From: UBA5109 sp963975155 | Lineage (GTDB): Bacteria > Pseudomonadota > Gammaproteobacteria > Pseudomonadales > Pseudohongiellaceae | Assembly: GCA_963975155.1 (NCBI GenBank) | Contig: CAXBFG010000005.1 | Coordinates: 231,928 to 295,927 of the forward strand | Direction of reading: 5' to 3' | Length of the DNA stretch: 64,000 bases | Part shown: in pieces, positions 9,081-17,882 of the stretch | How the letters are laid out: every line of letters starts with the position of its first letter | How positions within the stretch are numbered: position 1 is the first letter of the stretch | The notes under the pieces: model-generated | The model's database searches: none | Told to the model about the DNA's origin: nothing | What the model saw: only the letters and a program-made list of their open reading frames with translations | Made by a program: the position numbers and the translations under genes

Positions 9081-11585
9081 CTAGTTGGCGACTATATTGA
9101 CCAGTCTTCCGGGCACGACAATGACTTTGCGAACGGTCAGGCCAGCTATATGCTTTTGTACACTTTCATCAGCCAATGCTGCTGCCTCGATTTCTGCTTT
9201 ACCGATATCGGCAGGCAGTTCAAGTTTGGCGCGTAGCTTGCCGTTGACCTGAGCAACGATAGTGACAGTTGATTGCTGTAAAGCGGCTTCTTCAAAGGCA
9301 GGCCAGCCTGCATCAATAATAGAACTTTCAGTATGCCCCAGGTGTTGCCATAGTACATGGCATAAATGAGGCACTATAGGAGCCAGCAGCAAGACCATAG
9401 TTTCCAGTGCTTCCTGAATAAGAGTCTGATCCTGATCATTCTGCTGTGGATTTTGGCTGCTCTGTTCACTGAATTTACTTACAGCATTGGACAGTTCCAT
9501 CACCGCAGCTATCGCGGTATTAAAAATCTGCCTGCGTGCATAATCGTCGGTGACTTTTTTGATGGTGCTGTGAGTTTTCAGTCGCAGGGCCTGTTGAGCT
9601 TCATTGAGCGTAGCCGGAGTCAGCTTGGTAGCTACAGGCTTGAATGCAGCAATCAGTTTCCATATTCGTTTTAAAAAACGATAGGCTCCCTCCACGCCAC
9701 TGTCCGACCACTCCAGACTCTGATCCGGAGGTGAGGCAAACATCATAAACAGGCGTACTGTATCCGCGCCATACTGCTCAATCAGCCCTTCCGGATCGAC
9801 GGTATTGCCCTGGGATTTAGACATCTTGCTGCCGTCTTTTAATACCATACCCTGAGTTAACAATCGCTTGAAAGGTTCGTCTGAACTGACCAGCCCTTCA
9901 TCGCGCATCAGTTTATGGAAGAAACGGGCATACAGCAGATGCAGAATGGCATGTTCTATGCCGCCTATGTACTGATCCACGGGAAGCCAGTAATCAGCTT
10001 GTGGATTCAGCATGCTATTGTTTTCATCACGACAGGCAAAGCGAGCGTAATACCAGGAGGACTCCATAAAAGTATCGAAGGTATCAGTTTCACGTTCTGC
10101 CTCGCCACCACAGGCGGGGCAGGTTGTCAGATAGAACTCGGGCATTTTTTTCAGGGGAGACCCGCTGCCATCAAATTCAACATCTGTCGGCAGCACGATG
10201 GGCAATTCTGATTCCGGCACGGGCACTGAACCGCATTGTTGACATGAAATCATCGGGATCGGGGTGCCCCAGTATCTTTGACGGCTTACGCCCCAGTCAC
10301 GCAGTCGAAAGTTTACAGTTTTCCGGCCACTGCCCTTGCTGGTAAAGAAAGTCACCAGCTCTTCAAAAACCTGCTCAAAATTCAGACCATTGTAGTTGCC
10401 GGAATTAATCAGCCGGCCTTTTTCCGTAAATGCCGCTTTGCTGATATCACACTCAGCATCATCTTCGGGCTGAATAACTTGCTTGATCGGGAGTCCATAA
10501 CGCAGGGCAAATTCAAAATCACGCTGGTCATGGGCTGGTACCGACATAACCGCACCAGAACCATAGGACATCAGCACAAAATTGCCAATCCAGACAGGAA
10601 GAGCTTCGCCTGTTATGGGGTGAATTGCCTTAAACCCGGTATCCATGCCGGTTTTTTCCATGGTGGCCAGCTCGGCTTCCGCGACTTTTATATTTTCCTG
10701 AGCTTTTATATAGTCGGCCAGCTGCGGATTTTTTTCAGCCGCTGCCAGAGCCAAAGGATGCTGTGCTGCAACGGCAACATAGGTGACCCCCATGATGGTA
10801 TCCGGGCGTGTCGTGTAGACACTCAGGGGCTCGTTGCCAGGCACATCAAAGCTGAACTCAAGACCTTCGGATCGGCCTATCCAGTTTTGCTGCATGACCC
10901 GGACTCGTTCAGGCCATTCATCAAGCTTGTCCAGATCAGACAGTAATTCATCCGCATAGGCGGTGATTTTAATAAACCATTGGGGAATCTTACGACGTTC
11001 TACCAGGGCACCAGAGCGCCAGCCGCGACCATCGATCACCTGTTCATTGGCCAGTACGGTTTGATCAATTGGATCCCAGTTTACTTCGGCTTCTTTTTTA
11101 TAGACCAGACCCTTTTCAAACAGCCTGATGAAAAACCATTGTTCCCAACGATAGTAGTCGGGATGACAGGTAGCAATTTCACGGTCCCAATCATAGGCGT
11201 AGCCCAGCTGCTGTAACTGCTTGCGCATGTAGTCTATGTTTTCATAAGTCCACTTCGCCGGTGCAACATTGTTTTTCATGGCGGCATTTTCGGCTGGCAG
11301 TCCAAAGGCATCCCATCCCATGGGCTGCAGGACATTTTTTCCCTGCATGCGCTGGAAGCGGCTGATCACATCGCCAATGGTGTAATTACGAACATGCCCC
11401 ATATGCAGGCGACCACTGGGATAGGGAAACATGGAAAGGCAGTAGAATTTTTCTTTGTCAGGATCTTCAACAACTTTAAAACTTTGCTTTTCGCTCCAGT
11501 AGAGTTGGGCTTCCTGTTCTACCTGTCGATGCGAGTACTCTTCGCTTAATTGCAGATTTGTCGCTGTTTTATTCGTTACTGCCAT
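9081..11585 (-). CDS. leuS: LeuS, leucyl-tRNA synthetase
   Basis: Class I aminoacyl-tRNA synthetase of 834 residues. The HIGH motif appears as GRLHMGHVRN near residue 58 and the KMSKS motif as DGSKMSKSQGNT near 600. The editing domain contains TTRPDTIMGVTYVAV. A leucine-specific zinc region has the pairs CQQCG and CPACG, about 40 residues apart. The gene is transcribed away from the repeat-rich region at 11.6-12.1 kb and is the first gene of leuS-lptE-yceI-holA. Confidence 0.98.
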   Translation of the reverse strand: MAVTNKTATNLQLSEEYSHRQVEQEAQLYWSEKQSFKVVEDPDKEKFYCLSMFPYPSGRLHMGHVRNYTIGDVISRFQRMQGKNVLQPMGWDAFGLPAENAAMKNNVAPAKWTYENIDYMRKQLQQLGYAYDWDREIATCHPDYYRWEQWFFIRLFEKGLVYKKEAEVNWDPIDQTVLANEQVIDGRGWRSGALVERRKIPQWFIKITAYADELLSDLDKLDEWPERVRVMQQNWIGRSEGLEFSFDVPGNEPLSVYTTRPDTIMGVTYVAVAAQHPLALAAAEKNPQLADYIKAQENIKVAEAELATMEKTGMDTGFKAIHPITGEALPVWIGNFVLMSYGSGAVMSVPAHDQRDFEFALRYGLPIKQVIQPEDDAECDISKAAFTEKGRLINSGNYNGLNFEQVFEELVTFFTSKGSGRKTVNFRLRDWGVSRQRYWGTPIPMISCQQCGSVPVPESELPIVLPTDVEFDGSGSPLKKMPEFYLTTCPACGGEAERETDTFDTFMESSWYYARFACRDENNSMLNPQADYWLPVDQYIGGIEHAILHLLYARFFHKLMRDEGLVSSDEPFKRLLTQGMVLKDGSKMSKSQGNTVDPEGLIEQYGADTVRLFMMFASPPDQSLEWSDSGVEGAYRFLKRIWKLIAAFKPVATKLTPATLNEAQQALRLKTHSTIKKVTDDYARRQIFNTAIAAVMELSNAVSKFSEQSSQNPQQNDQDQTLIQEALETMVLLLAPIVPHLCHVLWQHLGHTESSIIDAGWPAFEEAALQQSTVTIVAQVNGKLRAKLELPADIGKAEIEAAALADESVQKHIAGLTVRKVIVVPGRLVNIVAN

Positions 11586-11666
11586 GGTGTTTTCGGTCTG
11601 TTTTCAGGGCTTAAAAAAAGACTGCCTAGGATACCTTAGAAGGCATTACAGGGGTAGCGGCTTTTA

Positions 11667-12074
11667 GATTTTGCGGGTCTTCTTTTTTTTGGTTTTTTAT
11701 TAAGTTCAAATGAGTTGGCGTTAAGCTTGTTGTGACACGCCAAACTACGCACGTCCATGTGCAGGCTCGGCTGGCGACGTCCTGTCGCCAGACGGTCACT
11801 ACAAGCTTAACGCCAACTCATTTGTACCTTCTACAACACTTGAATTTTCAGGAGATGCTAAGGAAGCTCTGCCTATGCCCTGGCGAACCTTTTGAAATGC
11901 TTTATCCCGTTAGCTTAAGTCGGGAACAAGCGAGGACTGTCTGAGACGCGTAGCGGCGAGTTCCGCAGCGCCGACTTAAGTAAACGGGAAGATTGAAGGG
12001 TGAGCTAGGGCATAAGTAGAGCTTCAATAATATCTATCAGAATAAAAGCCAAAAAAAAGAAGGCCAGCAAAATC
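11667..12074. repeat. Element A: large nested palindromic intergenic repeat
   Basis: About 410 bases built from nested inverted repeats. The outer arms are 11667-11701 and 12041-12074 (imperfect, ~34 bases). Branch 1 is a perfect 24-base pair, 11707-11730 with 11801-11824. Branch 2 is 11863-11881 with 12007-12025 (17 of 19), enclosing 11905-11922 with 11972-11989 (16 of 18). Branch 1 contains GACACGCCAAA (11734-11744) and an 8-bp hairpin CTGGCGAC/GTCGCCAG (11771-11791). Branch 2 carries a 44-base core at 11930-11973 starting GCGAGGACTGTCTGAG. The loops and core recur at 50.8-51.4 kb (element B) with entirely different arms. It lies between divergent leuS and btuB; no protein coding is evident. 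Confidence 0.85.
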
Positions 12075-12169
12075 AGCTCGCTTGAAGATCGGGATCCTAT
12101 AAGCAAGGCTTAAGGTATCGGCATTATTTTTAATTATGTTGTGCATGACGAATTAATCTATACTTCATG

Positions 12170-12290
12170 CCGTGTTACAGGTGCAGTTGAACGTGAGTTC
12201 ATCTGCTTGAATGGGAAACCGGTGAGAGTCCGGCACTGCCCCCGCAACGGTAAGAGTGATTTACACTCAAGTCCGATACCAGCCTGGCAC
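12170..12290 (+). promoter_or_regulatory. Cobalamin (adenosylcobalamin) riboswitch
   Basis: The leader of btuB contains the conserved cobalamin aptamer segments in order: TTACAGGTGC, then GGGAAACCGGTGAGAGTCCG with GCACTGCCCCCGCAACGGTAA directly after, and the B12 box AGTCCGATACCAGCCTGGC at 12270-12288. Binding of the coenzyme normally reduces expression of the downstream genes. About 115 bases lie between the B12 box and the btuB start; GGAGGG near 12311 can pair with CCCTCC near 12366, a possible expression-platform helix, and no U-run terminator is visible, so translational control is more likely. TATACT at 12159-12164 is a possible -10. Confidence 0.95.
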
Positions 12291-12406
12291 AGAAACCAAC
12301 AAGATGATGCGGAGGGCGTCGTCAGGGTTAGGATAAGGCTTAATGTGGCCTCCTGCCTGCTTTTCCCTCCCTCATACGCCAACTCTTTTAAGCGATGAGG
12401 ATTAAA

Positions 12407-14287
12407 ATGAAAGTAATACGATACGGCCTGGCTATAGCACTAAGTGCCTGTAGCTCTGTGGTTCAGGCACAGACAGAATCGGCTCCCGAACTCGAAACCA
12501 TCATAGTAAGCGCCCACAGGGTAGAGATGCCCGTCAGGCAAGTCGGGGTTTCGGTTTCAGTACTGGACAGAGAAGCTATCGAGGCACTGGGCAGTGTTTC
12601 GATCACCGAGATCTTGCGAAACCTGCCTGGTCTCGCGGTAAGCAACAGCGGAGGGGCAGGCAAGCAGAGCACCTTGCGTATCAGGGGCGAAGAAGGTTTT
12701 CGTACCAAAATATTGCTGGATGGTATTGAAGTTTCCGACAGTAGTTCTACCCAAATTCAAACTCAGCTGGAGCATTATCTGGCAGCTGATGTTGAGCGCA
12801 TTGAAGTGCTAAGAGGCCCGCAAGGTATGATGTATGGGGCAGATGCCGGAGGCGTGATAAATATTGTTACACGCCGGAGTGAAGATGGCTTTAATGGTAC
12901 TTTAAGTACGGAATACGGAAGCTATCAGAGTCGCCAACTTGCTGCCCATATCAGTGCCAAGGTCGATAAGCTGGATTTTGCTTTTAATCTGACCGATCTG
13001 GATACAGAAGGGTTTAACAGCAGATCAGATGATCCTGGCCAGGATAAAGATGGCTATGACAATACAAGTCTGGCCGCCAGATTTGGCATGGATATCAATA
13101 CACAGTGGCGGCTTGAGTCCGATCTGCGGCAGTTGCAAGCGGATACAGAGTTTGATGCCTGTTTTGGTCTGAGTGGTACTAGCCATGACTGTCTTGCCAA
13201 TTTTAAACAACAAAATTACCGGCTGGCACTGGGCTTTAAGAATGAAAGGTTCTCCCAACAACTCTCCTGGCACAGCTCTGCCACGCAACGTCTTAATTAC
13301 AGTGATAATAATCTGGGTCTCGCTATTGAAGGGGAATTAGACCAGTTGTTATATGTAGGAACTTATGCTGTCTCAGAACAGCATGCCTTTTTATTTGGCA
13401 TGGATCATCAGGCCGCTGATCTGGAGGACGGAAATAATCCACATAGCCGGAATCAATTAGGAGTTTTTGGGGAATGGCAGGGTAATAAGGCCGATAGGTT
13501 CTTTTACACTTTGGGTTTGCGGCGAGATGATAATGATGATTTTGGTGAGCACAATAGCGTTCGGCTAAGTACGGCTTATCTTGTTGATTTAAATAATGGT
13601 TTATTGAAATTAAAAGCCAGTTTTGGGAATGGTTTCCGGGCTCCGAGTCTATACGAAGTCGCCTACAATCAAAGTGCCTTTGCCTCAGCTCCGGCTACAC
13701 TGCTTGCCCTGGATGAAGAGCAAAGTCAGGGCATGGATTTTGGCTTTGAATATTTAAGTAACAATGGCTTCGAAGTTGAGGCAATTTATTTTTCTCAAGA
13801 TATGGAAAATGCTATTGAGTTTGATCTCGCTACCTACTCCGGGTACATACAGAGAAGTGGCAAGAGCAAGGCCAGAGGGCTGGAATTATCGATGCGTCAA
13901 ACACTTACTGACAATCTCGGCATCAGTGTCAATTACACTTATACCAATACCAAAAACAACGCTGGGGAACAGCGCATTCGCAGGCCTGATCATACTGCAA
14001 ACATTGCATTTAACTATCGCAGTGACGACGACAGATTACATATAAATTTAAATGCCAGATATGTTTCCGAATCCATCGATGAAATTTACGACCCATCTAT
14101 CTTCGATACAGTTCGACTTGCACTCGATGACTATGCGCTAATGAACATTACCCTTGCTTATGATCTTTCTGAAAATATTGAAATATTTTCCAGAATTGAA
14201 AACCTTCTGGATAAGCAATACGTAGAAGTAGTTAATTACAATGTAGCCGGTAGCGCATTATACGGTGGACTGCGATTGAAATTTTAA
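12407..14287 (+). CDS. btuB: BtuB-like TonB-dependent vitamin B12 receptor
   Basis: Outer-membrane TonB-dependent receptor, about 626 residues, with a signal peptide ending VVQAQ. A TonB-box-like ETIIVSA is near the mature N-terminus, followed by a plug domain (ITEILRNLPGLAVSNSGG, TLRIRGEEGFRTKILLDG, IEVLRGPQGMMYGADAGGVI). The barrel ends ALYGGLRLKF with the terminal Phe needed for assembly. The frame opens at ATG 12395, but GAGGA at 12399-12403 precedes ATG 12407, the better start. Vitamin B12 as substrate is inferred from the riboswitch immediately upstream and cobO one base downstream. Confidence 0.93.
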   Translation: MKVIRYGLAIALSACSSVVQAQTESAPELETIIVSAHRVEMPVRQVGVSVSVLDREAIEALGSVSITEILRNLPGLAVSNSGGAGKQSTLRIRGEEGFRTKILLDGIEVSDSSSTQIQTQLEHYLAADVERIEVLRGPQGMMYGADAGGVINIVTRRSEDGFNGTLSTEYGSYQSRQLAAHISAKVDKLDFAFNLTDLDTEGFNSRSDDPGQDKDGYDNTSLAARFGMDINTQWRLESDLRQLQADTEFDACFGLSGTSHDCLANFKQQNYRLALGFKNERFSQQLSWHSSATQRLNYSDNNLGLAIEGELDQLLYVGTYAVSEQHAFLFGMDHQAADLEDGNNPHSRNQLGVFGEWQGNKADRFFYTLGLRRDDNDDFGEHNSVRLSTAYLVDLNNGLLKLKASFGNGFRAPSLYEVAYNQSAFASAPATLLALDEEQSQGMDFGFEYLSNNGFEVEAIYFSQDMENAIEFDLATYSGYIQRSGKSKARGLELSMRQTLTDNLGISVNYTYTNTKNNAGEQRIRRPDHTANIAFNYRSDDDRLHINLNARYVSESIDEIYDPSIFDTVRLALDDYALMNITLAYDLSENIEIFSRIENLLDKQYVEVVNYNVAGSALYGGLRLKF

Positions 14288-14288
14288 T

Positions 14289-14894
14289 ATGAGTACAGAG
14301 CAAAACAGTAAACATAAAAGCCGGATGCAGAACTTGAAGCAACAAGTTGATCAAGGCATTGCTGCTGCTTCAACAGAACGCGGTGTGTGTATATTTCTGA
14401 CCGGGGATGGCAAGGGGAAGAGTACTTCTGCTTTTGGTATGGTCATGCGAAGTCTTGGTTACGGACACAGGGTGGGCATCGTGCAGTTTATCAAGGGGGA
14501 GCAGCTATCTGGAGAAGAAGTGTTTCTCAGGGAAAACTATCCGGATATGCCGTTTTATCAGATGGGCACAGGCTTTACATGGGACACGCAGGACAGGGAA
14601 GTCGACATTGCAGCAGCACAGCAGACCTGGAAAGAAGCCGAAAGACTACTGCAGGATAGCGAAATCGATCTGGTCGTGCTGGATGAATTAACCTATATGT
14701 TTGCCTTTGCCTATCTGGAGAAAGCAGCAGTATTAAAGGCTATATCTGACAGGCCATTACAACAGAGCGTTATCATTACCGGTCGGGGAGGGGGTGCTGA
14801 ATTGAGGAAAATCGCCGATACAGTGGCAGAAGTCAAAAATATAAAGCATGCTTATGCCTTAGGTATAAAGGCTCAAAAAGGGGTGGATTTTTAG
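14289..14894 (+). CDS. cobO: CobO/BtuR, corrinoid adenosyltransferase
   Basis: Transfers the adenosyl group of ATP to cob(I)alamin or cob(I)yrinate a,c-diamide, making the coenzyme form. The P-loop is FLTGDGKGKSTS near residue 37; other family features are GIVQFIKG, LVVLDELTYM and VIITGRGGG. The length of 201 residues is normal for CobA/CobO/PduO-CobO type enzymes. The ATG is one base after the btuB stop, so it is under the same cobalamin riboswitch. Together with btuB it suggests salvage of external corrinoids; no other cobalamin synthesis gene is in the window. Confidence 0.95.
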   Translation: MSTEQNSKHKSRMQNLKQQVDQGIAAASTERGVCIFLTGDGKGKSTSAFGMVMRSLGYGHRVGIVQFIKGEQLSGEEVFLRENYPDMPFYQMGTGFTWDTQDREVDIAAAQQTWKEAERLLQDSEIDLVVLDELTYMFAFAYLEKAAVLKAISDRPLQQSVIITGRGGGAELRKIADTVAEVKNIKHAYALGIKAQKGVDF

Positions 14895-14897
14895 CTT

Positions 14898-16121
14898 ATG
14901 CAAGAAATAAATAAAACACCGGGGGTTAGAGACTATTTACGGGATTTCATAAAGCTTGAGTCGGCTGGTGGAATTCTACTTTTGGTCGCTACCGTGCTGG
15001 CCATACTGGTGGCCAATTCTCCGCTGGAAGTTATATATGGCTCCTTCCTGAATACGACAGTTGCGATACAGGTCGGCGCACTGGATATTTCCAAGCCATT
15101 ATTGCTGTGGATCAATGATGGCCTGATGGCCGTGTTCTTTTTTCTGATCGGCCTGGAAATAAAAAGAGAAATTGTTGAGGGTGAACTTTCTTCCCTTTCA
15201 CAGGTGATATTGCCGGGCATCGGAGCCCTGGGTGGAATTATTGTACCGGCTCTGATTTATGTATACCTGAATATGGGTGATGCTAGTGCACTGGATGGTT
15301 GGGCCATACCAGTGGCGACTGATATAGCTTTCGCTCTGGCATTACTGGGAGTATTTGGAGCGCGAGTGCCAATCAGTCTGAAAGTATTCCTGCTGACCTT
15401 GGCAATTTTTGATGATCTTGCAGCAATTGTCATCATTGCCATTTTTTATTCGGGTGATTTATCAGGAACAGCATTAATAAGCGCAGTCCTGGCTTTGATT
15501 ATCGCCATTACTATGAACAGGTTTAAGGTGACGAACACGGCAGCCTATATATTGTTGGGGATTGCCCTGTGGATAGCCGTGTTGAAATCAGGGGTTCATG
15601 CGACACTGGCAGGAGTCCTGATCGCCTTCTGTATTCCAATGCGCGATGAGCACGGCCATTCGCCAATCAAGGAACTGGAGCATAATTTACATATCCCGGT
15701 GGCATATGCCATTTTGCCCATGTTTGCATTTGCAAACGCCGGACTATCGTTTGCTGGCACTTCGCTAAACGATTTACTGCACCCGATTACTCTGGGTGTG
15801 ATCGCAGGTCTTGTTGTTGGTAAACCCCTGGGAATAATTGTGTTTGTCGGACTGGCACTGCTAATTGGATTGGCGAAATTACCCAAAGGAGTGAACTGGT
15901 ATCAGCTTTGCGGAGTGGCCTTCGTGTGCGGGATCGGCTTCACCATGAGCTTGTTTATAGCGGGACTGGCATTTGAACATAACAGTTCTGAATTTTTTAC
16001 CGGAGACAGACTGGGGATAATTATTGGTTCAGTGATTTCTGCTTTGCTGGGTTTTCTGATATTGCATTTCAGCCTGCCTTCCCCCTTATCTTCGGTCCAG
16101 CAAGACAAGAGTGAAGTGTGA
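14898..16121 (+). CDS. nhaA: NhaA, Na+/H+ antiporter
   Basis: Inner-membrane antiporter exporting Na+ in exchange for protons, 407 residues with about twelve hydrophobic segments. Diagnostic motifs are FFFLIGLEIKRE, VATDIAFALALLGVFG and the ion-binding pair in LAIFDDLAAIVIIAIFY, matching Asp163-Asp164 of the E. coli protein. The start codon is three bases after the cobO stop, so it appears to be the third gene of the B12-controlled unit, an unexpected partnership. No terminator separates it from cobO and none is obvious after it. Confidence 0.96.
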   Translation: MQEINKTPGVRDYLRDFIKLESAGGILLLVATVLAILVANSPLEVIYGSFLNTTVAIQVGALDISKPLLLWINDGLMAVFFFLIGLEIKREIVEGELSSLSQVILPGIGALGGIIVPALIYVYLNMGDASALDGWAIPVATDIAFALALLGVFGARVPISLKVFLLTLAIFDDLAAIVIIAIFYSGDLSGTALISAVLALIIAITMNRFKVTNTAAYILLGIALWIAVLKSGVHATLAGVLIAFCIPMRDEHGHSPIKELEHNLHIPVAYAILPMFAFANAGLSFAGTSLNDLLHPITLGVIAGLVVGKPLGIIVFVGLALLIGLAKLPKGVNWYQLCGVAFVCGIGFTMSLFIAGLAFEHNSSEFFTGDRLGIIIGSVISALLGFLILHFSLPSPLSSVQQDKSEV

Positions 16122-16134
16122 TTAGCCGATTATC

Positions 16135-16440
16135 CTATTCCCCAAAATTATCGTTGTAGCTTATTTTCCAGATTTTTCCCTGCAAAAAATCTGAGATATA
16201 CAGTGAGCCATCAAAGCTAAAAGCTTTATCAGCATGTTGTTGCTTCATGCTAAATCCACTCACTACGATTTCGGTTCTGAAGATGGAATCAGCTCTTTGC
16301 CTTCAAAATGAAAGCGCTAAACTGCAGTATTATCGGAGTCATATAGCATCCCATTATAGAATTTCAGGCTTGTTCCGTTAATCGTGCTGAAGCTCTCTAT
16401 GTGATCGGCTATCCCATCATTGTTGGTATCTCGCATGGTT
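16135..16440 (-). pseudogene. Decayed C-terminal fragment of a PQQ/sorbosone-dehydrogenase-like protein
   Basis: Reading the minus strand, coding-like segments are visible but interrupted. From about 16435 down to 16322 one frame gives MRDTNNDGIADHIESFST and continues to a stop after DSDNTAV; the text then resumes as RFHFEGKELIPSSEPKS before another stop. After a frame shift it continues as FDGSLYISDFLQGKIWKISY, ending at the stop at 16135-16137. The blade pattern (D-x-N-x-D-G-I, then DGSLYISD) is that of beta-propeller sorbosone/glucose dehydrogenase-like proteins. No upstream part of the gene is recognisable, so this is a remnant, and it accounts for the 420-base space between nhaA and the cyclase gene. 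Confidence 0.7.
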
Positions 16441-16540
16441 ATTCCGGTATGGGAGCTTGTGCAAAGACAAGTGCAGGTTAGAAACTGAATACGACGAATT
16501 TTTTCAGTATGTTAAACATGAGTCCCCATTAAGAATCTTC

Positions 16541-17815
16541 TTAGTTGTTTTTTGAAAAGGATACTTTTTCCAGCATATAACGGTAATAGGCTTGCTCACC
16601 AGACTCGGTAGCTAGCTGTTTAAAAAGTTGTTCTGCTTTTTCATAATTCTTGGCGTAATAACTTTGCATTGCTTGACCATGCGTTTCCAGAATGGTGGAC
16701 TGGGATTCAGTCAGTTCATTTTCCATACATATAGGCTGATAGATCCTTACATTGGTACTGCGACCCTTTACCACCAGTGTGTCCAGTTCCCTGTAGATGA
16801 TGTCACTGGTTTCCTGCTTGGTCTCCTCACCAACGATACAGGGTACCTGATAGACTCGGGTCAGACGTTCGAGTCGAGATGCTAAATTTACTGCATCCCC
16901 GATCACCGTATAGTTCAGGCGGTATAAAGAACCCATATTGCCAACATTTACCATGCCGGTATTTATACCGATGCCCATATCAGTGGCAGGTAATCCTTTG
17001 CCGCTTAACTGACTTTTCAGCCCGGCAAGGGCCTTATGCATGTCCATGGCGGCCAGAACTGCCCGGCGAGCATGATCTTCATGTGGCAGGGGGGCTCCCC
17101 AGAAGGCCATTACAGAGTCGCCTATGTATTTATCGATAGTGGCGCCATAATGGTGCAGAACAGCAGATAGTGTTGTGAAGTATTCATTTAACATACTGAC
17201 TACCTGCTTCGGATTTAAGTGTTCTGAAATGCCGGTAAAATCCTTTAAATCACAGAAAATAATTGTAAGTGGTTTCAGCTCTCCATCCAGATTGATCAAT
17301 TCCGGGTGTCTGCTAACCTCATTAACAATATCAGGTGGAACATAACGACTAAACAGGTTGATCAGTTTCTGTTTTTTCTGGGTTTCTGAATAGTAAGTCA
17401 GCAGTACATTCATGCCAAAGAGCATTAACAAAACAAGCAGGCTGTACTCCATCGGAAGACTGGTATTGTTATAGGAGTCATTAAAGCCGAGAAACAAAAA
17501 CGGTATAGAAACAAGAATAATTACCATTGAAGCGGCGATAGGACGCAATATAGGCAACAGGAAGGCTAGAATGAAAGAAAATACTACAAGCAGGTAAAAT
17601 TCTATGGAACTTGCTATTTCCGGTAAAACAAAAGCGGTGCCTCCAAACTGGAATCTGGAAAGAGTTAACTGGAATGTGGGAAAGGCACCTCTGCCGAATT
17701 CGAGCAGGCCGAGGATATTCAGGGAAAATATTATGACCAGCGCAACTAAAATAAAGATATGAATCCATTCATTTCTTATTGAGGACTGAACAACGTTAAT
17801 ATTGGGTAATTTCAT
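16541..17815 (-). CDS. Membrane-bound class III adenylate cyclase
   Basis: Makes cAMP from ATP. The N-terminal ~150 residues contain about four hydrophobic segments (HIFILVALVIIFSLNI, FYLLVVFSFILAFLLP and two more), then a class III cyclase domain at about 185-360. Metal-binding Asp residues are in IIFCDLKDFTGIS and YIGDSVMAFWGAP; the Lys of DKYIGD and the Asp of TVIGDAVNLASRLE suggest ATP rather than GTP as substrate; the Asn and Arg of VNLASR are present. A large CHASE2 sensor usually precedes this arrangement and is absent. The frame opens at TTG 17827, but ATG 17815 is more likely. It lies just beyond the pilin terminator. Confidence 0.88.
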   Translation of the reverse strand: MKLPNINVVQSSIRNEWIHIFILVALVIIFSLNILGLLEFGRGAFPTFQLTLSRFQFGGTAFVLPEIASSIEFYLLVVFSFILAFLLPILRPIAASMVIILVSIPFLFLGFNDSYNNTSLPMEYSLLVLLMLFGMNVLLTYYSETQKKQKLINLFSRYVPPDIVNEVSRHPELINLDGELKPLTIIFCDLKDFTGISEHLNPKQVVSMLNEYFTTLSAVLHHYGATIDKYIGDSVMAFWGAPLPHEDHARRAVLAAMDMHKALAGLKSQLSGKGLPATDMGIGINTGMVNVGNMGSLYRLNYTVIGDAVNLASRLERLTRVYQVPCIVGEETKQETSDIIYRELDTLVVKGRSTNVRIYQPICMENELTESQSTILETHGQAMQSYYAKNYEKAEQLFKQLATESGEQAYYRYMLEKVSFSKNN

Positions 17816-17833
17816 TTCAAGTCTCAAAACAAC

Positions 17834-17860
17834 AAAAAAAGGCTCCCAAGGAGCCTTTTT
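17834..17860. terminator. Intrinsic terminator after the pilin gene (usable in both directions)
   Basis: GGCTCC (17841-17846) and GGAGCC (17850-17855) form a 6-bp GC stem around CAA, extended by A7 on the left and T5 on the right. For the leftward pilin transcript it falls 23 bases after the stop codon and gives a U-run. It is only ~18 bases before the likely cyclase start codon, so it should limit pilin read-through into the cyclase. Confidence 0.88.
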
Positions 17861-17882
17861 ATTCTAACACTGTTTTAAGCAC

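Noticed and set aside
11732..11944. Short open frame within element A (and similar ones at 50798-51224 within element B)
   Set aside because: They run across inverted-repeat arms and loops, and the encoded peptides are not shared between A and B even where the DNA is; non-coding structure explains the conservation better.
11667..12074. Elements A/B as a CRISPR array or integron attC cluster
   Set aside because: There is no regular repeat-spacer pattern, no cas or integrase gene, and the arms are inverted rather than direct repeats.
12158..12382. Open frames on both strands over the btuB leader
   Set aside because: They overlap the cobalamin riboswitch, whose conserved boxes account for the sequence.
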